DNA of 64,000 nt from Argyresthia goedartella (taxonomy: Eukaryota; Arthropoda; Insecta; Lepidoptera; Argyresthiidae): NCBI GenBank assembly GCA_949825045.1, contig OX463810.1, positions 34,668,201 through 34,732,200 on the forward strand. Direction: 5' to 3'. Each line of letters begins with the position of its first letter. Position 1 is the first letter of the stretch. Made by a program: the position numbers and the translations under genes. Under the pieces are notes generated by a model. It did not search any database. It was not told where the DNA came from and saw only the letters and a list, made by a program, of their open reading frames with translations. Of the stretch, positions 57,250-64,000 are shown in pieces.

Positions 57250-57444
57250 ACATTTGATTAGCAGGGAAATACATTAGTTCTAGTTCGGTCTCTCTCGAGG
57301 GCAGACAACTCATTTTTCTCTGCATTTTCTCTACATTTTAATTACTTTTACTATATTTACTAAATAAAGTGTCTTCTACTCTATAAGTTAGAGTAAATAA
57401 AAAAAATATTTTTTAAAAAGGGGTTTTATTAAAACCCCATAACA
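57250..57444 (+). repeat. probable end of 5' LTR
   Basis: AT-rich non-coding DNA with AATAAA near 57363, a 9-bp hairpin (GGGGTTTTA...TAAAACCCC, 57420-57438) and CA at 57443-57444 just before the putative primer-binding site. The left border is uncertain because the older element abuts it. Confidence 0.5.
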
Positions 57445-57447
57445 GTT

Positions 57448-57465
57448 TGGTGGCAGCGTTAAGGG
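57448..57465 (+). promoter_or_regulatory. putative primer-binding site
   Basis: TGGTGGCAGCGTTAAGGG directly after the LTR end. TGG is the complement of a tRNA CCA end; a start three bases further on (57451) is equally possible. The primer tRNA cannot be named from the sequence. Confidence 0.5.
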
Positions 57466-58050
57466 ATTTCTAAAATCCGGGAAACGCCTCCCGAGTTATC
57501 CCGAACTATATAAACTCACCATAGTGAACATTTCCAGTTTCGTGATTTTATCTAAAAACAGTGTTTGTGATTACAAAACCTCATCCAGTATTTACTGAAG
57601 ACCTGAAATTTTATGAGAATTTCGTCATCAGTTTCCTGAGCAAAAGAACTCGGAAACAGCCACAACACGGTATCCCGCTAACCTACCCAAGTACTTACTG
57701 AGTACAGTCAGCCTCAACACTTATGACAACTCCAGTACCGTATTCACGGTATTCTATCTCTCGTTATGGGAAAGTATCTCCGTGCCTCACCGTGTCTACA
57801 CATACTGTAAGTGACTTCAAATAATAACTTTTCCAATCGTGACAACAACGAAACCCAGTGAAAACTATTTACTATTCAGTGAACAATACTTAACTATATT
57901 CCTTGTGTGTTTTATGTGTCATTGTACTTTATAAATAAGATTAAATCATTACATTACAACAAATAGGAGCTAAAACTTTATTATTAACAGTCTTATCGGT
58001 GTGCTAAGAATTTATTGTTTACACTGGACAACAAGTCAATTCTAAGAATC
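57466..58050 (+). other. gypsy leader, non-coding
   Basis: Untranslated stretch between primer-binding site and gag ATG, about 585 bases; it would hold the packaging signal and a splice donor for env. No specific donor can be singled out. Confidence 0.5.
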
Positions 58051-59013
58051 ATGGCTCCCAACGTAGAACCTACTGTAGAGATAAGCGTCTTAACTAAGTT
58101 TATAAATAAGTTTGACGGAACTAGAGACCAGTTAAATGCATTTTTAAACAATTGCCGTAATGCAATTGGATTAGCTACTGCAGCTCAACAACCAATATTG
58201 TTAAAATATATTTTGAGTCGCTTTCAAGGGAGAGCTGCAACAATATGCTCAATCAAGGAATTCGAGACATGGGCACAACTCGAAGAGTTTTTAAGATCGC
58301 AATTTGGCGAAAGAAAACATTACGCAACTTTACTCTCTGACCTCCAATCGTGCCAAAAAGAAAGAAACGAGTCGGTCAACCAGTTCGCCCTGCGTGTAGA
58401 AAATTGTCTTGCTAAATTACTGGCAGAAATAAATGTTTCAATTCCCACTACTAAAAAGGCTGAACTGACTGGCCGCATCGAAGCGATGCAAGATCTTGCA
58501 TTGCATACCTTTATAGCTGGCCTCAATAGCAGACTATCGATGATTGTAAGATGCCGAAACCCGGAATCATTAAATGACGCTATAAGCTTCGCTGTTTCTG
58601 AAGAAAAGATTATTCAGGCTCAAAACAAGAGATATCAAACTTCAACTTTTAACAAAAACACTTCCAATACTTCTGGAAGACGTTACAACCAAGAAGTGCA
58701 ACATAAGGATGATCAGTTTAAACCAAGTATCCATAACATGACTACTGAACCCAAAACAAGCTCTGGGCCAAAGTTCTACCCCTTGATTTGCAGATACTGC
58801 AAAAATGCGGGCCACGCGCTAGAAAACTGCCGCAAGCTAGCATACAACAAACGCAGCCGTAGTGAAAATAATCATCAGTCTAATCACAATGCTGGCACTT
58901 CCCATAGTCGTAACCATAATGTCAATTATGCCCAAAACTGTGATGAACAAAACTTTGACCAGGGACGTGATGAAGTAGATAACTCATACAATGACTACAA
59001 TTTAAACGTCTAA
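58051..59013 (+). CDS. gag: gypsy gag with CCHC zinc knuckle
   Basis: 320 codons from the first ATG (58051) to TAA (59011-59013); an upstream in-frame extension to 58015 has only a TTG. The capsid-like part (KFDGTRDQLNAFLNNCRNA, QFGERKHYATLLSDLQ, then SVNQFALRVENCLAKL) fits gypsy-type gag. A single C-x2-C-x4-H-x4-C zinc knuckle, CRYCKNAGHALENC, lies near residue 250 and would bind element RNA. The tail is Asn/Ser-rich. The frame is uninterrupted. It ends just after a -1 frameshift site leading into pol. Confidence 0.93.
   Translation: MAPNVEPTVEISVLTKFINKFDGTRDQLNAFLNNCRNAIGLATAAQQPILLKYILSRFQGRAATICSIKEFETWAQLEEFLRSQFGERKHYATLLSDLQSCQKERNESVNQFALRVENCLAKLLAEINVSIPTTKKAELTGRIEAMQDLALHTFIAGLNSRLSMIVRCRNPESLNDAISFAVSEEKIIQAQNKRYQTSTFNKNTSNTSGRRYNQEVQHKDDQFKPSIHNMTTEPKTSSGPKFYPLICRYCKNAGHALENCRKLAYNKRSRSENNHQSNHNAGTSHSRNHNVNYAQNCDEQNFDQGRDEVDNSYNDYNLNV
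59001..59007 (+). promoter_or_regulatory. -1 ribosomal frameshift heptamer TTTAAAC
   Basis: In gag frame the codons are T TTA AAC (X XXY YYZ), four codons before the gag TAA. The pol frame is exactly -1 relative to gag and is open from 58995, so a -1 slip here produces Gag-Pol. A downstream stimulatory structure was not evaluated. Confidence 0.85.
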
Positions 59014-59083
59014 AATTTCCCGCAAAACCGTATCGCACGGGAAATGGCACCAACATAAAAGCCGATACAATTTTCAATTTAGT

Positions 59084-59392
59084 CTCTGAATCCTCTGAAT
59101 TGCGTAAAAACGCGAAAGTCTCTGAATCCTCTGAATTGCGTAAAAACGCGAATGTCTCTTTTTCCTCTGAATTGCGTAGAAACGCGAAAGTCTCTGAATC
59201 CTCTGAATTGCGTAGAAACGCGAAAATCTCTGAATCCTCTGATTTGCGTAAAAACGCGAATGTCTCTGTTTCCTCTGAATTGCGTAAAAACGCGAAAGTC
59301 TCTTTTTCCTCTGAATTGCGTAGAAACGCGAAAATCTCTGAATCCTCTGAATTGCGTAGAAACGCGAAAATCTCTGAATCCTCTGAATTTAA
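59084..59392 (+). repeat. in-frame 36-bp minisatellite in pol N-terminus
   Basis: About 8.5 copies of a unit containing GAATCCTCTGAATTGCGTA, encoding 12-residue repeats of the type SESSELRKNAKV. Copies vary (K/R, E/F/V, V/I), mostly by single substitutions, and none shifts the frame. The minus strand is also open in two frames, by accident of composition. Confidence 0.95.
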
Positions 59393-62300
59393 GAAGTCCA
59401 CTACACCCTCCAATCACGTCAGACCCGGCGTGTCTTTTGCATCAGTTGTTTCATCAAAATCCGCTGTATCCCCTACATTCTCTGCATCTTCCAAATCCGC
59501 TGAGTTCTCCGCATCCACTGTATCTTCTAAGTCCGCCGTATCCCCTACATTCACTGCATCTGAAAAACTAGAAATAAAAATACATAACGTTACTACAAAT
59601 TCATCAAGTAAATACTTACCAAACATAATGGTTTCTACATCCGTCTCAAATAAACCACTGACTCTCCTGGTTGATACTGGAGCATCAGTTAGTCTCATAC
59701 AACGAAGCTCGATTGATGAAATGCCTGACATTACAAAAGAAATTATTAAAATAAAAGGTATTGACACGATAATCCATCCAATTTCTTCCCTAGGTCATAT
59801 ACCAATTACATTTGCAACAGTAACACACCATTTCCATGTAATAGATGGACTTAGTATTCCATATGATGGCATCATAGGTAGCGATGCTTTTATTGCAAAG
59901 GATGGCAAAATTGACTACACAACAGACTCCTTAATACTAGGAGATGTAACTCTACCATTGTCTTACAAAGAACCTGTCTACACTATTCCCGCTCGCACTG
60001 AATCTATAATAGAATGCACTATCTCGAATCCACAAATAAAAGAGGGTCTTGTTCTTGATCAACGATATTCCGATAATTTACTTATAGCTAACTGTCTAGT
60101 AACCGTGAAGCCAAACAACAGAATAAATATATCTGTCGTCAATACTTCTGAATCACCCATAACTCTGTGTTCGAATCTCAACTTAGTTCTTACCCCAATA
60201 GACGAAATATCCTGCTCGCCATCTTCACATGAAAATGTCTACAACATCTCCTCAGGAAAAGAAAACGTTCTGCTTCGAAACCAGAAAACACTCGACCAAC
60301 TTCGAGTATCTCATTTAAATAACGAAGAAATTACAGCTTTGTGTGAAGTCTGTTCTAAATTCTCAGATATATTCTATCTTCCTGGAGATAAACTATCTTG
60401 CACAAATGCTTTCAAACATGAAATTCCAACTTCATCTACTATTCCAATCCATACTAAATCTTATCGATTTCCAGAAGTTCACAAACCCGAGGTCCAGAAA
60501 CAGATTGATCAAATGCTAGATCAAGGAATTATCAAACCGTCAATGTCGCCATGGTCTTCCCCAATCTGGGTTGTTCCGAAGAAAATGGACGCATCTGGTC
60601 AACGAAAATGGCGAGTCGTGATCGACTACCGCAAACTAAACGACATAACAATAGGCGACGCTTATCCTATTCCACAAATATCTGAAATACTGGAACAGTT
60701 GGGCCATTCCAAATACTTTTCCACATTAGATTTAGCGTCTGGGTTCCACAAAATCAAAATGAATGAATCAGATGCTTCCAAAACTGCTTTTAGTGTTCCT
60801 CAAGGGCATTTCGAATAAACACGAATGCCCTTTGGTCTCAAAAACGCACCATCTACATTTCAACGGCTTATGAATGCTGCTCTCGCTGGATTACAAGGGA
60901 TAAAATGTTTCGTATATTTAGATGACATAGTTATCTATTCCCATGACCTGAAAACTCACTGTGAAAAACTCGCTTCCATTTTTCAAAGACTTAGAGACTT
61001 TAACCTGATAAGTGTGAATTTCTGAAAAAGGAAGTAGCTTATCTAGGCCATATAATAACTGAAGAAGGTGTCAAACCTAATCCAGAAAAAATAAAAGCAG
61101 TCACTGAATTCCCAACTCCCCTTTGTCCTAAAGATATTAAATCTTTTCTCGGCCTAGTATCGTATTACCGCCGATATATCCCCGATTTCTCCAAACTATC
61201 TAAACCACTGACTTTACTCCTTAAAAAGGACATTCCATTTTTATGGCAAAACGAACAACAGTTATCATTTGAAATTCTGAAAGAGGCACTTGTTACAGCA
61301 CCCATACTAGCTTACCCCGACTTTACACAACCTTTTATTCTCACATGCGATGCTTCTAATTACGCTATATCAGCAATCCTGTCTCAAGGCCCCATCGGCA
61401 ATGATCGCCCCATCGCTTATGCTTCACGCACATTAAATAAAGCAGAGTGCAACTATAGTGTCACCGAAAAAGAGTGTTTGGCCATCGTATATGGCACTCA
61501 AAACTTTCGTCCGTATCTTTATGGACGTTGTTTCAAGATTGTGACTGACCACAGACCTTTGAAATGGCTATTTAACTGTAAAGAACCGGGATCTAAATTA
61601 GTCAGATGGCGTCTAAAACTAGAGGACTTTAATTACGAAATTGTATACAAAAAGGGCAAAATTAATAGTAATGCCGATGCATTGTCTAGATATCCTGTCA
61701 ATCCAGTTCAAAAAGATAGTATTCCGCCGATCTCGGCGCCTGGACAACTTGAAGAACCCTCAGAATTAATAGATTTAGGCCCTTTAGACCTTAGCCCTTT
61801 CAATGATGGAAACGTAGATTTCGACTCATTGAATATTCCCGAACCTATACCTGAAAACCCAGAAACGGAAGCAAAACTACCTTTGCTAAGTCCTGATCCA
61901 TGTGAAGATGACTACAGTCAATTTCTAACAGCTATACAAAAGAATACCCAATTTAATACAAAAATCGTCGAGCATAATGAAAGCTTACTTAAAACTTCAA
62001 GCAACATTATAATTATACCTTCTTCTATAGACTTAGATGATTCAAACCCTTACGTGCAAGAACTACTCTCAAACTGTGAAAATTCTGACGAGTTTACTAT
62101 GTCTGAAAGGGAATTGTACTCATTCAAAAAACTCATCGTCAAAGGAAAAACCTACTATTTCATATTCAATAAAGTTTATCATTTTAGTGACAGCAGTTAC
62201 AAAGATATATTTGACACATTACAAATTATAAGAAATGAGCTCTTAATTAACAATACCATAAAGGAAATAGCCATTCCAGACTTTAAGAACCCTTTCGAAA

Positions 62301-63513
62301 GACATCAGTTTGTCAAAATATATAATATGCTATCCTATCTATTCAATAATACTGACATTGTAGTCAACATATATCACAATAGTGTAATATATCCAGTCCC
62401 AAGTGAAATACCCAAAATATTAAAAGAAAACCACGATATTCCTATTGCAGGCCATTTGGGTTTATCAAGAATGTATAATAGGATCAAAGAAAGATATTTT
62501 TGGAAAAACATGAGATCAGATATTGAAATTTACGTCAAAAACTGCAAATCATGCCAATCTAATAAAGCATTTAGAAAAATCAATAAAGCCCCAATGCAAA
62601 TTACAACTACGGCTTCCAAACCCTTTGACCGTATCAGTTTGGATATAGTAGGTCCACTCCCCGAAGCCGGAATTCAAAAGCTAAGATTTATACTTACCCT
62701 TCAGGATGACCTTACCAAATTTTCCATGGCTTATCCCATTTCCAACGCTACAGCTGAAGAGTCGTGTGAGTGCCTAGTTCATTTCATCTCCGTATTTGGA
62801 ATTCCAAAGGTCATCGTAACGGACCAGGGCTCAAATTTTACCGCTGACCTTTTCAAAAGAACCTGCGAGTTTCTTAAAATTAAACAAATTTGGTCCTCGC
62901 CATACCATCCCCAAACACAAGGCGCTTTGGAGCGAAGCCACTCGACAATGAAGGAATACCTAAAATCCTATGTGAACGAAAATCAAACCGATTGGCACAA
63001 ATATGTCTATACAGCAATACTAGCATACAATAGTAATGTTCACTGTACCACACAATTCACTCCCTACGAACTTCTTCTTGGTTTTAAACCATACATCCCT
63101 GACTCTATTTATGAGCTAAACCCAAACGTTACATACCCCGAATACATCAAAATGCTTCATCACCGCATGAAGTTATCCCGCCTAAAAGCACTAGAAAACA
63201 TCGTAACCTCCAAGGAGAGATCAAAATCTTACTACGATAAACATACCCGTCCAATTCGATACAAACTTGGAGACTGGGTTTACCTTAAGAATCACTTGAG
63301 GTTACGAAAAGCCCTTTCACCTGTTTGGAAAGGACCGTACAGGGTAGTGAAAATTCACGGAAATAATACACTATCACTACTTATAAATCGGAGACATGTA
63401 AAGCATCATTTTGACCAAGTTAAACTAGCATCAGAGAACTTAGTCTAAGTTAGTTGTATTTTAGCCTTTAAATATTAAATTAAGTTGAAACGAGATATTA
63501 TTTACATTTACAG

Positions 63514-64000
63514 AATTGCTGTATCCCTTATCAAACTTACCTCTGCGTCTGACGATACGAATCTCGTCGAACAAATTACCCGAAGTCCCGGCATATTCTT
63601 CGATCCGGTCGGCACTTTAAAAATAGTTAGTGATTATATGCACATCGTTATTCCTATAGACATTTCATTTATACATCATCACGTCGACAACATAAAGAAT
63701 GTATTTGGAACAGTTAGATTTCACTGCCAGCAGAGCGAAGCGATTGATAACACAGAATGTCATAACATGATTCAGCCTCTGGATGCACTCTTTAAAGATA
63801 TAACTAGAGATGTTGACTCGCTCTCTCATTTAGTTTCCACTCATAACAAAAGATCTGCATGGTTTTCTGGTGTTGGAACTGTTTTTAAACATATATTTGG
63901 CACTCTGAATGAAGATGATGCAAGTAAATACAATGACGCTATTCACACCCTTTTCGAAAACGATAAACAATTAGTCAGCTCGGTAAAAGAATGTATAGTC
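63514..64000 (+). CDS. env: gypsy env (partial, runs off window)
   Basis: An open frame from 63479 to the window end, entered after a good splice acceptor (TTTACATTTACAG, AG at 63512-63513). It has no ATG near its start, which fits expression from a spliced mRNA. It contains a dibasic site (NKRSAWFSGVG) followed by VFKHIFGTLNEDDASKYNDA, the arrangement of cleavage site and following hydrophobic segment found in errantiviral envelope proteins related to baculovirus F proteins. The upstream part lacks a visible signal peptide, so some N-terminus may come from an upstream exon. The transmembrane end is outside the window. Confidence 0.8.

Larger units (their letters stand above)
54795..57250 (-). 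mobile_element. Ty3/gypsy (errantivirus-like) element remnant lacking RT
   Basis: On the minus strand: end of gag, protease, the first few RT codons, then directly the region before integrase and the integrase. The RT and RNase H core is missing (junction near 56200), so the copy has a large internal deletion. Several stops and frame changes. It lies head to head with the better preserved gypsy element starting near 57250. Confidence 0.85.
58995..63448 (+). pseudogene. pol: gypsy pol: protease, RT, RNase H, integrase (one stop, one frame change)
   Basis: Domains in order: in-frame 12-residue repeats (59084-59392), retropepsin with D-T-G-A near 59673 and GIIGSDAF, RT with DYRKLND and YLDD (60914-60925), RNase H (CDASNYAIS, then TDHRPLKWL and NADALSRYP), integrase with a zinc-binding H-H-C-C part (HLGLSRMYNRIKERYFW, CKSCQSNK), D-D-E core (SLDIVGPLP, VTDQGSNF, ALERSHSTMKEYL) and a C-terminal GPYRV-type module. 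A TAA (60816-60818) sits within RT before YLDD, and the frame changes near 61010, after which it stays open to the stop at 63446-63448. With only two lesions in about 1,480 codons the copy is young. Confidence 0.93.
57250..64000 (+). mobile_element. Ty3/gypsy retroelement with env (errantivirus-like), 3' end outside window
   Basis: LTR-like sequence, primer-binding-site region, gag, pol with protease-RT-RNase H-integrase, and the beginning of an env frame. Two lesions are seen in pol (stop at 60816-60818, frame change near 61010); gag and the visible env are open. The 3' LTR lies beyond the window. Confidence 0.93.

Noticed and set aside
59079..59417. Minus-strand ORFs with FRGFRDFRVSTQ repeats
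   Set aside because: Shadow of the 36-bp minisatellite on the opposite strand of gypsy pol.

Overview
This is animal nuclear DNA, most likely from a moth or butterfly. Three observations point that way: an intron-bearing gene with GT/AG splice sites, a mixture of insect-type transposons (BEL/Pao, Ty3/gypsy with env, DIRS-like, mariner, maT, hAT, LINEs), and many copies of short repeats that look lepidopteran (tRNA-headed SINEs and the dispersed GGGTTCCGTA repeat). There is no bacterial operon structure and no CRISPR array. Assignment to Lepidoptera is inferred from repeat types, not from a marker gene.

Layout. 1-4855 is the 3' part of a damaged BEL/Pao retrotransposon sitting in an intron. 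6543-14103 (+) holds six exons that splice in consistent phase and encode the C-terminal half of a BRD7/BRD9-family bromodomain protein, a chromatin-remodelling (SWI/SNF-class) subunit. The bromodomain exons lie upstream of the window. The introns carry SINEs, a foldback repeat family, a decayed LINE and a 22-bp minisatellite. The 3' UTR and the sequence after it are present in three tandem copies (14209-21440). The third copy is split by about 3.4 kb containing a 29-bp satellite (18092-19480), a LINE endonuclease fragment and an inverted duplication. 22471-27035 is a DIRS-like retrotransposon on the minus strand with complete inverted ends and internal complementary region but a truncated recombinase. 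29900-39283 is a mariner element blown up from inside by an 8.2-kb satellite (30371-38577) of about 210 units of 37 or 41 bp. 39284-51300 is intergenic DNA rich in small repeats, foldbacks and SINEs, with one LINE 3' end. 51480-52796 is a maT (DD37D) transposon and 54029-54686 a deleted hAT element with perfect target duplication. 54795-57250 (-) is a gutted gypsy-type element. 57250-64000 (+) is a much better preserved Ty3/gypsy element with gag, a textbook -1 frameshift site, pol and the start of env, running off the right edge.

The main discovery theme is tandem repeats born inside transposon coding sequence. The large mariner satellite is an amplified piece of that mariner's own transposase reading frame. 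The 18-kb satellite is an amplified piece of a LINE endonuclease frame, ending in phase with the rest of that domain. The gypsy element carries an in-frame 36-bp minisatellite between gag and protease. The mariner array also makes enormous but meaningless minus-strand ORFs (up to about 1,800 codons) and repeats a CACGTG E-box about 200 times.

Only the Brd7-9 exons are taken as a functional host gene. Everything else that codes for protein is transposon-derived, and most of it is visibly broken.
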